From Sporothrix humicola (lineage: Eukaryota > Ascomycota > Sordariomycetes > Ophiostomatales > Ophiostomataceae), in contig WNYE01000035.1 of assembly GCA_021396245.1 (NCBI GenBank), positions 248,001-312,000 of the forward strand: 64,000 nt of DNA, read 5' to 3'. Position 1 is the first letter of the stretch. The number at the start of each line of letters is the position of its first letter. Below are positions 34,071-45,416 of this stretch, one piece after another. The notes under the pieces were generated by a model that was not told the DNA's origin, searched no databases, and was given only the letters and a program-made list of their open reading frames with translations. The translations under genes were made by a program, and so were the position numbers.

Positions 34071-36208
34071 ATCGAGCCAGTAAAAGACCGTATACTTGAA
34101 AATGTTGCGAGATAGGAACTCGGTGGTGATGCTTAGTGTTGATGGATGTGTAGCGCCAACGAGGGGCGATGTTGTGGCAAGGAGAGACGGGAAATTAAAT
34201 CTGAGTGATAAATTAGGCTCACAGGGGAGACAAAAAAAAGATGGAGAAAAGTGAAGAAAGAGCGATGAAAGCTTTTTATGATGGCATTTAGGGAAGGGCC
34301 GTGAGAAGCAAGAGCTGTGAAGGGAAAGAGCGACTGTCGAGGACCCCAAACCGGCCCACACGAAATACCCAGGAATGCAAGAACGAGGGACTGTGGGAGA
34401 AAACTGATAAAATATTGAAAAGAAAGTGAAATAGGATAAGCCCAAAAACAACGAATGTGAGTATAGAATAACAAAAGAGTGACACGACAGATTCGAAGCG
34501 CTGGTGAGAGTCGATATTAGAACTGATGAGAGTCCATGGGCGCTTTATATCGAAATAATTCGTTCTACTCTCAAATTTATCGCAAGAGTCGGTAAAAAAT
34601 ATCAAAATCGATCAGGGTCCAACAAACACGGGCACGAGCCTGGTTCAATACTATTTCTGGAAGCCGAATTTGATTGTGTTTGTTGCAGCCTGACAAGATT
34701 TTCGGACGGGAGCAGGGGACATATACGGGAGTGAGAGAGGAAGATTCGGCAAGGAAGGTTCGACCAAGGGACTGAATAAAAGATTCCCGCGGTCAAACGA
34801 CAAACAAGATGTGTCTGTCCATGGGTTTTCTGGTTGTTGAGTTTTCTGGTTGAGTTTTCCGTCTTTGATCCAGTCCTAGCCAAGGTTACGCGCCGAGTGT
34901 GGATCAGTTTTGACACATCGACAGCAGATAATGCAAGACACGAGGAACAAGCGTCAAGTGTAAAGCAACGTTCGATGTAGATAAAAGGTGAGGGGAAAGA
35001 GGCTGCAAGAGTGAAAGACGTAAAAATGGCGCGAGAGAGGCAAGCTGGATCAGTTTCGGATGTGGCCTGGGAAAGGAAGAGCTGGAAGACATCTAAAGGA
35101 GCATGTCCCCTGAATCTTGTTTATTTTTTGTTTCTTCTTGGCCTTTCGGAATATATTAAGCCTTTTTTGTTATGTGTGTCGTTTGGTGGTTGTGCAACTT
35201 CAAGACACGATCTCAGAACGACGCGTGATATTAGGTTTCTTATCTCTCTGTTTTCTGTCCCTGTGTTTCTCTTCAGCCCGTATCGGGCATGCTGGGGCTT
35301 TTGACAAAGGACATTGACAGAGGACAGCTTCACTGCCTTTCATCTGATCCTTCTGGGGTTATGTCGGGATCTGGTAGGAGTTATGGAGTACGTTGTGAAC
35401 GGAACTGAAAATGTCTGCTTGTTGGTCGATGGCATTTTTCGTACCTGCAGGAAGCCACTTATTTATTTGATAACGGAGCACGGAGTGCTCTGTGCGGACA
35501 AAAATGGCAAGGTGTACCAGAGGGCAATCACATATCGTGTACTTCCTGTAACTTGGACACTGGAAGTGCCCTGGAAACGGGAGGATGGCTGGTTACCTGC
35601 ATGCGCTTGTGCCGCATTTTGTTTTCTTCTTTTTTTTGTTCATTCTTTTCTGTTGTCGCCCGTCGTTGTTCAAGGATTGCAGGTGCATCTGCTGGGAAGG
35701 GAAATTATTACGACAGGCAAACTCTTCGTGTCACAGGGCAGGGCAACCCTGTTTTGTGCTCCCTCGTTTTGCCGAGAAAAAGAAACATTGTGTTGACGTT
35801 CTGGATCAGTGATAAGGAATGCTTTTGGTGGTGGGCAAACGGGGTCAAATGTCGATTCGGAGGGCGAAAAGAGGTGTCAAAAAAAACTTTGGAAATATAC
35901 TGAGGAAAGGCGTGGGTAGAGAGGCGATATAAACAAGAAGTAATGCAAGAAGAATCAAAATAGATAATATACTATGGTCAAAATGATGTAACAATGTGTC
36001 CTATTAAACAAAAAAGGGACAAGCAAAAACAAGATAAAAAATTGCAAGAAAACAAAGATGGTGAAAAATAACAAAAATAAAAAGATTAACGCCATCCATT
36101 CGCCGCCAGTCTATTTGTTGACATATGCCCCCGCACCCCTTTTTAATTTTTGAATAATTTTTTTTTTTAAGAAAAAAATCCCCCTCATCAAAATTTTAGC
36201 GTCAAAGC
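34071..36208. other. Intergenic: tyrosinase promoter and RPA135 3' region
   Basis: Upstream of the tyrosinase ATG the plus strand is GA-rich (34140-34520), giving a pyrimidine-rich leader. A TATAAAG-like element in minus orientation lies near 34540-34550, too far to call with confidence. About 35880-36200 is A/T-rich, matching the RPA135 3' UTR. A 160-codon frame at 35314-35796 starts with TTG and resembles no family, so I leave it out. Confidence 0.5.
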
Positions 36209-39200
36209 TTACTGACTAGCCACAGCCGTCAGTGGAACGAGCTGCGCGCCATCAAACTGGGCAGGCCGCAGCGCGCTGCGACGCGGCGCATCCTTGGGAT
36301 CGACGCGGTACTTGAGCTTCACGCCCATGGCCGCCAGCTCGACGTCCAGGTACTTGAGCGCACCAGGCACAACCACCTGCGTGGTATCGGTGCCACCCAC
36401 CCACTGCACGCCGTGGCCGTCCTCCCAGATTTCCTCACGCGCGAGGCGGTCGATGAGGGCCAGCGTCTCCTTGGTGGGCTTGTTGTCGCCGGTGCTCTTG
36501 CGGGCAATTTCGGCAAGCTCCTCGATATCGTCGACGCGCGACGCACAGCGGCGGCACCGCACGGCATTGATGGCTTTGCGTTTTCCAACAAATGGTGAAA
36601 CAGTGGGCTGGACCGACAGGAACGAGCCGCACGTGCGGCATATCCACGTGCGCGAGTAGTCGGAGCAGTTGAGCAGGCGGTCCTGCAGCAAGAAGGCCGT
36701 GCCGTGCGCCAGCAGCGCATCACGCTCCATCTCACCGACACGGATACCACCACCACGCTTACGGCCCTTGATAGGCTGGCCGGTAGTCGCGACAACAGGA
36801 CCCGTGGTACGCACCTGGTACTTGTCGTTGACCATGTGACGCAGGCGCTGGTAGTAGACGACGCCAACGTAGATGTCGGCAGCAAGCTCCTCACCCGTAA
36901 TACCCGAGTACATGGGCTCGTTGCCATGGTAGTTGAAGCCGGCCTTCATCAGCTGGTGGCCAAAGTAGTCGCCGGCCGTGTTCTCCTCGTCAAACTGGAA
37001 GGGCGTCGAGTCCTGGGCCAGGCCGTGTAGAGCGCCAGCCTTGCCGGCCAGCGACTCGATAAACATGCCAATGGTCATGCGCGACGGGAAAGCGTGTGGG
37101 TTGATAATGACGTCGGGCTGGATGCCAGACTCGGAGAAGGGCATGTCGATGGACGGCCACTTTTGGGACATGACACCCTTTTGGCCGTGACGAGACGAGA
37201 ACTTGTCACCAATAATGGGCAGACGAGGCACACGCAGCTTGATCGAGATGGTCTGGTTGGGCTCGTTGCCGTTCTCGTTGCCGATGATGCGCACCTCCTC
37301 CACGTAAGCTTCCTCGCTGTCCTTGTACTTCTCGTAGTGAGTCTGGCCGTCGCGGTTGACAAGCTCGCCGCTGTAGTCGGCCGACACCGTGTGCCAGGCG
37401 CAGAGCGCGTCGCCCTCCTTGACCTTGAGACCGACGTACGGCAGGCCGTCGTCGTCGAGCATGCCACGCGACTGGCCGCTGACAAAGGTGCCGGGAGCAA
37501 AGCCGAACATCTTGGTGACATGCTTGGCGGTGCGAGTGCGGGTGTCCTCCTTGAGCGTGATCTTCTTGGTCTTGTAGATGGAGCCGTAGCCGAAGCCGCG
37601 ATCGAGCGCGGACTTGTTGATAATCATACCGTCGTCCATGTCGTAGCCGGTGTACGAAATGACAGCAACGACCGCGTTGGCGCCGTTGGGGAAGTTGTCG
37701 AAGCCGTAGGCGTTGTGGAGCGGCGCACGTACAACGGGTGTCTGGCCCGTTTGGATGCGGTAGGTCTTGTTGTCCGTGCGGTAGCGGATGGCCGTACCGG
37801 GTGTACCCATCGTTTGCTTACCCATCTGGCACTGGTACATGTTTCTGGGCGACTGGTTGAAATCGGAAAAGGGTGTCATGTTGGCGAGGATGGAGAGCAT
37901 GTTGGTCGGGTGTAGCTCGACGTGCGTGGACTGGCCAGAGATAATCTCGGGCTCGGTGACGGCGATCGACATGTAGGCCTGCTCATGCGGGCCGACAAAA
38001 TCCTCCTGGTCGGTGGGGAGGTACTTGACAGGGCGCACCATGCGCGACGGGGTCGAGGACATGTAGACACCAGGGTAAGAGCCAGAGTTGGACTGCGGGA
38101 CGTAGCCAATCTCGAGCTCAACCGGCACATTGTTCTTGCCCTGAACCTTCCAGTAGCGGATAGTGTCGGCCAGGCGCTTGGCCTCCTTGGGGGAGCACCA
38201 TCCGAGGACCTTGCCGTCCAGCATCACGACAACGCTCTCGTCCGTGGCCGCGGATGACGTCTCGACCACGCCTAGCTCGGTGACCAGGCGAGCAACCGCC
38301 GACGCATCGACACCCTTTGTCATGATCTTGCACTTGTGTGCCAAATGGTTCAGGAGACCACATGGTGAACCATCGGGAGTGTGGACGGGGCACAGGAAAC
38401 CCCACGACTCAGGCAGCAGCTTGCGGACCGTCGTCGTCTTGAGCTGGGCGAAGAAGCTACCACGATGGACCATGCGGAAGTGGCTGATAAAACGCAAGAA
38501 GTTGAGCTTCTCGGCAATGACAGTAAAGCCGGAGACCTGTTGCAAGTCCAGGCCGGAAGGACTCTGCAGATTGCCCGTGGAAAGGAAGTACTCGAGTGAG
38601 TTGCCGAGGTTCTCATTGGCGCGGCGGAAGATGTTGGCGGGGAAGTCTTTGGCGAAACCCTCCGAGAGCAGGTTGTTGGCCGGTGCGCGCCTCCAGTAGA
38701 AGCGCAGGGACTCACGGAGGTTGACTGAAAGGAACTCGTCGAGCTTCTCCTTGAGGATCTGGCTGTACAGGAAGCTGCCCAGCAGAATCTCCTGGTTCTG
38801 GACAGCATCGGGGTTGTCGACGGCACAGTCGCCAGCAACAAGGGCATACAGCTTGCGCACCATGAAGATGAGCGAGCGGAACTTGTCGGCATCCTGGGCC
38901 TCTGTGACGTTGACGTTGCCAAGGTGCACTAGCACAATCTTGCGCAAGAACTCGGTACCAACATCGTAGTTGGACATGGTGCTCGGCACGCCCAGAACAA
39001 TGCGGAACTTCTCGCCGAGGTAGGCACGGGTCGCCGACTTGGTGTAAAGGTTATAGTACTCGTAGGTACGAAGCAGCAGCTCGACACGGTCGGTCAAGAA
39101 AGTGTTCTCGAGGCCCTTGGAGCCAGCCGAGCCAACAATGGCCTCAAAGATAGCACGGTCGTTTGTCTCGACCAGCGCCTTGAGGATCATCATGACAGGC

Positions 39201-40018
39201 ACAAGGTACTCGTTCTTGCGCCAAGAGAAACGGAATGTGATATTGCCGTCCTTGAGATAGTGCAGCACGTTCGTCTGGGAGGTCTCGTCGGGGCGCACGG
39301 AGCGCATGATAATACCGTATGGCGTGTAGGAGGTTCCACGGTTCTGGAAGCTGGGACGGTTGATGGCGTGGGGGAAGTTGCGGCGGTTGACCTGCAGCAG
39401 ACGGATAATCTTCTCAAGACCATTCACAATGAAATAGCCACCAAGCTCCTCCGACTCTTCCTTGTGGTCGACGAGCTCTGCAGGAGACATGCCCTCCAGG
39501 TGGCAAAGATTCGACTTGACCATCAGAGGCACCTGACCAAATTCACGGACAATCTCTTGCGGCTCGGCGTTGTTGATCTGGTATTCGAGGGTGGCTGTGA
39601 GCCGGCCGCGGTACGAGACATGGCGTTCTCTGCACTCGGCCGGGAAGATCTCGCGGGTCTTGGCGAACTTGTTGCTCGCAGGGACGTAGCAGCGTTGCAG
39701 CGAGACGTCTTTGTAGCGGATGGAGATCCGGTTGCGCTCCTCGGCCAGCATGGAATCGTCGCCGTCAAGGAACACCTTGGTGCCAATATCGGCAATTCCG
39801 TGTGCGATCAGGCCCTTTTTGCGAGAGCCATTGTGGCCATCGTCGGCGGGGAAGATGGCGTTGAAGGACTCAATGTGAGGATCGACGGCAAGCTGGAGCA
39901 TGGGATACGCCGTGTGGTCTGTCGGTGGGTTGCGGAAAAGGTTTTCACGCCGCAACGTGTTGTATTCGATGTCCCATGACGTGTCTGTGGACGCCTGTTT
40001 CCGCCGTGAGGGCGCCAT
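36209..40018 (-). CDS. RPA135: RNA polymerase I second-largest subunit
   Basis: This beta-like subunit forms half of the Pol I active centre that transcribes rDNA in the nucleolus. A single exon from ATG 40018 (context GCCATGG) encodes 1269 aa, near yeast Rpa135 (1203). The frame extends 69 codons further upstream, but that part has no family resemblance. Motifs are PHIESFNAIF near the N-terminus (typical of Pol I rather than Pol II or III), GYDMDDGMIINKSALDRGFG, GDKFSSRHGQKGVMSQKWP, NPHAFPSRMTIGMFIESLAG and the clamp zinc site (ICRTCG at about 1127 and RCRRC at about 1155). A CCAAT box and a CACGTG E-box lie about 380-410 bases upstream. Confidence 0.97.
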   Translation of the reverse strand: MAPSRRKQASTDTSWDIEYNTLRRENLFRNPPTDHTAYPMLQLAVDPHIESFNAIFPADDGHNGSRKKGLIAHGIADIGTKVFLDGDDSMLAEERNRISIRYKDVSLQRCYVPASNKFAKTREIFPAECRERHVSYRGRLTATLEYQINNAEPQEIVREFGQVPLMVKSNLCHLEGMSPAELVDHKEESEELGGYFIVNGLEKIIRLLQVNRRNFPHAINRPSFQNRGTSYTPYGIIMRSVRPDETSQTNVLHYLKDGNITFRFSWRKNEYLVPVMMILKALVETNDRAIFEAIVGSAGSKGLENTFLTDRVELLLRTYEYYNLYTKSATRAYLGEKFRIVLGVPSTMSNYDVGTEFLRKIVLVHLGNVNVTEAQDADKFRSLIFMVRKLYALVAGDCAVDNPDAVQNQEILLGSFLYSQILKEKLDEFLSVNLRESLRFYWRRAPANNLLSEGFAKDFPANIFRRANENLGNSLEYFLSTGNLQSPSGLDLQQVSGFTVIAEKLNFLRFISHFRMVHRGSFFAQLKTTTVRKLLPESWGFLCPVHTPDGSPCGLLNHLAHKCKIMTKGVDASAVARLVTELGVVETSSAATDESVVVMLDGKVLGWCSPKEAKRLADTIRYWKVQGKNNVPVELEIGYVPQSNSGSYPGVYMSSTPSRMVRPVKYLPTDQEDFVGPHEQAYMSIAVTEPEIISGQSTHVELHPTNMLSILANMTPFSDFNQSPRNMYQCQMGKQTMGTPGTAIRYRTDNKTYRIQTGQTPVVRAPLHNAYGFDNFPNGANAVVAVISYTGYDMDDGMIINKSALDRGFGYGSIYKTKKITLKEDTRTRTAKHVTKMFGFAPGTFVSGQSRGMLDDDGLPYVGLKVKEGDALCAWHTVSADYSGELVNRDGQTHYEKYKDSEEAYVEEVRIIGNENGNEPNQTISIKLRVPRLPIIGDKFSSRHGQKGVMSQKWPSIDMPFSESGIQPDVIINPHAFPSRMTIGMFIESLAGKAGALHGLAQDSTPFQFDEENTAGDYFGHQLMKAGFNYHGNEPMYSGITGEELAADIYVGVVYYQRLRHMVNDKYQVRTTGPVVATTGQPIKGRKRGGGIRVGEMERDALLAHGTAFLLQDRLLNCSDYSRTWICRTCGSFLSVQPTVSPFVGKRKAINAVRCRRCASRVDDIEELAEIARKSTGDNKPTKETLALIDRLAREEIWEDGHGVQWVGGTDTTQVVVPGALKYLDVELAAMGVKLKYRVDPKDAPRRSALRPAQFDGAQLVPLTAVASQ

Positions 40019-40395
40019 GGCGTTTTGCGTGTGAATTTGAGGAAAGGGAATTCTTGATGAAAGACGGACGCCGAGAGGAGGAGGAGAGGCCGGAAGAGGC
40101 GGGCGAGCCTGAAATTGTCGTGGCAGTAGCAATTGAATGCAGTATTGTCGAAGACTAGATTCTGTATATGCTATAGTATACAAAATATGCACGATATGCA
40201 AAATGTTCGGCGTGCACAGAGCCAACGGTCGTCAAATTGGGCCTGGTAAGCTGTTGGTTGTTTATGGGCAAAGGCTGAAGATGTGAAGCTTTTTCCAGGA
40301 ACCGTTTGGCAACAGCTTTTCCGCCGCTCCTTCCCTTCAACTTTTTTTTTCTTATCGGAGGCATACTTTTTAGCGGGTCCATTTGCGGAATACAG

Positions 40396-40431
40396 CCAAT
40401 GGGTAGTTGGCGATAAAGGCCACTTCACGTG
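40396..40431. promoter_or_regulatory. CCAAT box and CACGTG E-box upstream of RPA135
   Basis: CCAAT at 40396-40400 and palindromic CACGTG at 40426-40431 (within CACGTGAC) lie 380-410 bases before the RPA135 ATG. These are known HAP-complex and bHLH (Cbf1-like) recognition sequences, but function here is inferred from position only. Confidence 0.4.
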
Positions 40432-43150
40432 ACGCTTTATACAAAATATGGGGAACATTTACTAAATTACTAAGTTTGGGCGTCACTGCCATTGGCTCAT
40501 GTTGCCACTGTAAATATGGGGGGCTCAGGGGCTATCTATCAAGAATCGTGATGATTCGCATTCAGGCTTCACTCATTTTGATATTTTTATTCTCAGAAAA
40601 CATTCGGGATGACAGGTTATTATGGCTTTTCTTTTTTCTTTTTTCTTTTTTTTTTCATTTTTTTTTCACACCCTGACAATATATCACCATCGATAAGATC
40701 TTTGGGACCCCACTATTATGCCTCTGTTTCTCTACCGCTTTCTTATTCCTCCCCCAACCAACTTATCCTTGTTTTGATTCTTTTTTCTCCGTCTTTTTTT
40801 TTGTCCCCGATCCTGCACTTTGACAGGAGGCGGTTCAATTACGCCGCTCCGTGTTGAACGGCTGCCTCTGTGTCTCGTACTTCGATAGCCAACCAAAAAT
40901 CATCATTTACTCCATATGGGCCTCATCAACAGGCCTCAACATTCTGCTCAAACAGGCCGCCAGAACAGGTCCTGCGAACAGGCTACACAAGCATCAGATA
41001 CGACGCTCGCCTCTGGCGGCTGCTTCTCCTGCGACCATCCGCGCTGTTTCGCGTGCTATCTCCTTACGGAAACGAAAGAGCATATATCGCGGGGAGCACG
41101 CGCGTCCAGTCCGATTGTTTTGTTTGGATAGATCCAAAAGCTGCCCCAGACTCCGGTGGGTTTCGTTGGGCTTCAATGCATGACCTCCGCATCTTTGACC
41201 GCGTTATGTCGTTGGAGATTGGTTGTATATCTGCTGCGATCGGCCAATAGCATGACAGCCTCTCAGCCTCGTCCGTCAAATGCATTTCTAGTTCGCTGTC
41301 TATCAAGCACATTTTCAATCCACATACCATGCTTGTCTGTTGGCCGTTTTGCTCAGCCCTATACGCGACGTTGCCAAAACCCGTCGAATTTTGTCAACAC
41401 AAAAAAGCCGTCTGTCGGTTTTGTCAGGACAATTCAAGCCGAGAGCCTCAGTTGTGTCTATCTTGGGAAATTGTCTCCGGCCAGGAATCCTGTACTCTGT
41501 ACTGTAAAGAAGCCAGCTCACCTCATGCCTCAATTGGCGTCCACGAGAGCTCTTGTTGCTCTCTATATTGCCCTTGGCGCCCATCTGTCAGTTTTTGAAA
41601 CGAAGACACAATTGAGGCGAGGTGAGTCCTACAGAGCTGGTTCATTGCAGACAATTCATTGGTTATTCAACGCCGTGGCCGCTGGGGAGCTGACCACCCA
41701 ATAACCTTGCCGCCTTGCAGCACGTCTTGTAGCCGGCCATTCCGTTGTGGCTCGTGGGAATATGTTTGCGATTGAATGAAGCTTTCTGCCGATCGTAAGA
41801 TACGAAGCATATCACGGCGTGCTCGGTGGGGACGTCCCATGTTGAATTGGACCGGCCCGGTCAGTCTGGGTCGCAGCTCCTGAGACCGCCCGCGCGAGGA
41901 ACAGTTAAAATAGACGGTATGCATTAGAGCTGCATCCAGTTGAGGAGCAAGAGACCGCGCTCGAAAGGCAAAAATAGCAAAAAGGGACTGTTCGGCTTGC
42001 TTGAAAAGCTGTCCATCTGCGCGAACGGGCTTTATTGAAAAGAGGAGGCGAGATAAAATAAACATAAACAATGCCACTACTATTGATGCCCGTCCTCGCG
42101 AGCCAGGTGGAGTAGGAGGCCGTCGTCAAATTGTTGCGCGCGTGTAATTGCGAATGCGGCTGCATCCCGCGGCTCGTGGAGATAAATTATGTTTAAATTC
42201 GGCGCGTGCCCCAGCTTCAAGTTTGCTCAAAGGAAAGAACGACACCAGCTTCTGGCGACGCTTCCACAAAAAAGAACACCTCCAGTCTGCTCACTCGCAC
42301 CTGCCATCCGTGTCGTCTTCTCCTCCCAGTTTGCACTTTACAGCTCCACACCTTTCCCTTTCTGCCACCCACATCTCATCACACGCACCATCTCTCCTGC
42401 AGTTCTGCCCCAGCTTCTCCCAGCTTTTCGTGTTGGTTCTACTGCACTGCCGCTGCACGCTGTATGTACGCACGCACGAAGAGCGTGCAGAAGAAGTGAC
42501 AGGCACCATTCGATTTGTCTGTCACCTTGTCCTTGTCACCTCGCTTTTCTCTTATCGTTTCCCACAACACCCGTCCTCCGATCGGCTCGGTATCCAGGCA
42601 TCCATCTCACGTCGGGCATCTTTTTCAAGGTCTCACTATTCTTTTCTCGTTGTGAATTTTTTTATATTTTCATCGGGAGACGCCTTTTCTCTTTCTGTCT
42701 TCGTTTTCGCCCCAATACTCGGATCCTGTATCATACGCTCCCTTTCTGTCTCTTTCATTGCCGTGGCGCCCCCTTCGTTCCGCGTCTCGCGTGTGAAAGC
42801 AATAATTCCCTTGAGCCCCTGCCAATATCATCTTCAACACTCAATATCTTGACGCCTGCAAGTGCGACAACGACAGGGCTATTCAGACTCACATCCGGGT
42901 AATCTGAAGTTTGAGAAACAAGTTTGACAAGAAACACTGGGAATAGCAACCGAGTTTGGACCCTGGCTCGAATATCACCCGGTCTTCCTCTTTCCGCGCG
43001 GGTGCTGTCACAGCCCTAGTCGCTTTTTTGTCCCCCAAGTTATCCGCTTTTTTTGCTTTGCCCGACGATCATTTCGCCTTTTTCGAGCCCTTTCAAGCTG
43101 CTCACCGTCGATTATCACAAACACAAACACAAGCTCCCCGGCAAGATCAG

Positions 43151-43400
43151 GTAAGATGCCCTTCCACTTTGTTCTATTCTGAGGTTGTAGCCGCCCAGAC
43201 GAGCTGGAGGCGGCTACGGTGAAAGCAAGGGTGCAAAAACAAGCACATGGACGAAAAAAAAGACACATCTTGGAAGCAGATGCAGAAAATGCAGAAAATG
43301 CATGAAAAACGCACAGAATCCCTCCCAGAAACCTCACATGCAATGCAGCCCAGATTGTGCTGGTGTCAATTTACTGCCTGCATGCCACTAACAGCAACAG
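43151..43400 (+). other. Probable 5'-UTR intron of ARL8
   Basis: The donor is CAG/GTAAGA, and the acceptor region CCACTAACAGCAACAG has a branch CTAAC nine bases before its terminal AG. The enclosed 250 bases are purine-rich, unlike the C/T-rich leader on both sides. If used, the ARL8 leader would exceed one kilobase. Confidence 0.45.
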
Positions 43401-44438
43401 GTTTGCCGTAGCACCTTCGGCTTGTACCTGCAAGCACCCCAGAGAGCCCAGGCACCCCGTTCTTCGTCATTATCGGCCTCCTTACTTAAATATACAAGTG
43501 CATACATATTAGTATCAGACTATCAGTACGGAGTGCATCTCCCATCTTCCCCATCTGCAGCGCACTTGCCTGCACACTGGCACAGATGCGCTAAGTGGGG
43601 ACCAAATGCTCTTGCTCCTTCCTCGATTGCCTTCGTCACCCACCTCCCCGGCGTCACCCTCCCATCCCCAATCTCGCTCGCTCGCGCCACCTGCGCAGCC
43701 GCCAACGCCGCACCGATCACACTCTCGTCTTTGATCTCGTCCCCGAGTCTATTCCTGCCTTTTTCGCTCACCTTTGCACCCACTTCTAACCTCCACCTTT
43801 GCGCCTACCATTTCTCAACGACATTCCCGTACCTGCATCTCTCCTTCCTCTGCTTCACTCTACCACCTTCTGCGCGCGGCTGCTACACCCCCCTCCCCCC
43901 TCCTTCGCCGACAACGACAGCCGCCCACATCCTAGACCTCGTCCCAGAACGGGCGCCTCCTCGAATCGAAAGTCAACATCCAACCGAGCCGCCCTTGCCT
44001 TTCCCTTTTCGTCCTTACCTTGTCGACCTCACAAACTAGCTCGAGCTATCTAGTTTCTATTTACTTAAACAGCTCGCCGTCGCCTTTTTCAAACCCAGCC
44101 GATTCTGCAGCGCCGTCATTCTTTTGCTCCCTTTCGTCATCATTTTCTATCAAAGCTCTCCCAGCTCCACCACCACGATATCTTGTCCGTTTTCTCATAG
44201 ATTTGTGCATCCGCACCAACTGCCCCCCTTTCTTTCGCCCCTTCTACTGCTCCCAAAATCGCTGGGGACCGTCCCTTCACCAACCGATTTCGACCAACGC
44301 CTTTCCCTTGCACGCCCGTCTCCCGATTTCTCCAACTCTGCTCTGCCGAGCCTCGTCTAGGCTTCCACGCTCGAACTACAGCCCTGCCCAATACACGCGC
44401 CTGTCGCAAGCAACCCGCCAACCGCGACGCTGGCAGTT

Positions 44439-45416
44439 ATGGCTGCGATCATAAGGAAGGTGTACGAGTGGTGGTTAAGGACGTTTTGGTAGGTCTCTTT
44501 TACCCCTCTCTGCCTGCCTTTGTGCAGCTTGAGGAGCTCTGCGAAGCTGTGCAACCTGTCGCTGGTCTGGTTCCTGCGGGGAGCATTGTGCCGCCGTTGC
44601 TAAACAAACGTTGTGAACTAATAACGCTCGCTCTTTTTCTCTCTCTCGTCTAGGGCTATGGAAATGGATGTCACGATGCTTGGCCTTCAAAATGCAGGCA
44701 AGACGTGTTTGCTAAACGTATTATCGGTATGACGTCCTCTTCTCCCCTTCCCCCCGTCGAACCCTGTTCCTAGCTCTTGTCAACCTCTTTGTCTCCTCTC
44801 CCCCCTCTTACCCCACCATGCGCGCTATGGGAGGAGCGATCTAGACGTTTGCTAACACGAGCCCTGTCAACTAGGGTGGTGACTTCACCTACGAGTAAGT
44901 TGTGTCGCAGAACCTCAGTTCTTGCATTCTAGTATAGACAGTTCTGTGCTTGTCCCTTTGGGGAGGCTTCAGCATGCTGACTTATGCTCCTTTGATAGTA
45001 CAATCCCGACGATCGGCTTCAACATGAAGCGGGTGCAGAAAAACAACGTTTCTATAAAGTGCTGGGATATCGGTGGGCAGCCCCGGTTCCGGCCGATGTG
45101 GGAGCGGTACTGCCGTGGCGTAAATGCCATCCTCTTCGTTGTCGACATTGCCGACATCGAGAAGCTCCAGGCCGCACGGGAAGAGCTACACTCCATCATG
45201 GAGCAAGAGTCGTTGGAGGGTATCCCTCTCCTGGTCCTGGGCAACAAGTCGGATCTGCAGGTAAAGGTCTCCGTTGATGAGCTCATCGATGCTCTAGACC
45301 TCAAAGGCATCGACCACCGTGAGGTATCCTGCTATGGAATCAGTGCCAAGGAAGAGACAAACCTCGAGGCCGTCCTCTCGTGGCTGGTCAAGCGTGCAAA
45401 TGAACTTCAAAGATAG
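44439..45416 (+). CDS. ARL8: ARL8-type Arf-like small GTPase
   Basis: This is an Arf-family GTPase that controls lysosome/vacuole positioning and fusion in animals and is conserved in filamentous fungi. Four exons, 44439-44488, 44654-44726, 44875-44894 and 44999-45416, encode 186 aa, the same length as human ARL8. Phases fit at all junctions (TG/G, 0, GA/T). The third exon is a 20-nt microexon coding GGDFTY. Motifs are GLQNAGKT (P-loop), DTIPTIGFNM (switch I threonine), WDIGGQPRFRPMW (switch II, ARL8-specific), NKSD (guanine base) and SAK. The N-terminus, MAAIIRKVYEWW, is an amphipathic helix without the Gly2 myristoylation site of Arf, as in ARL8, where acetylation is used instead. Confidence 0.97.

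Larger units (their letters stand above)
40019..44438. other. 4.4-kb divergent intergenic, RPA135 / ARL8
   Basis: It holds the RPA135 promoter at the left (see the element at 40396-40431) and a T-rich block at 40620-40860. About 42250-44438 is a long C/T-rich leader region for ARL8 with a likely leader intron at 43151-43400. Long frames in the C/T-rich part translate to Ser/Pro/Phe/Leu-rich strings and are compositional, not genes. Confidence 0.55.

Noticed and set aside
35314..35796. 160-codon plus-strand frame
   Set aside because: Starts at TTG; hydrophobic patches come from T-rich DNA; no recognisable motif or splice context.
40019..40225. 69-codon N-terminal extension of RPA135
   Set aside because: No family resemblance; ATG 40018 has an ideal context and begins the conserved protein.
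42148..42902. Two overlapping frames of about 235 codons
   Set aside because: Both lie in the C/T-rich ARL8 leader, where stop codons are rare by composition.
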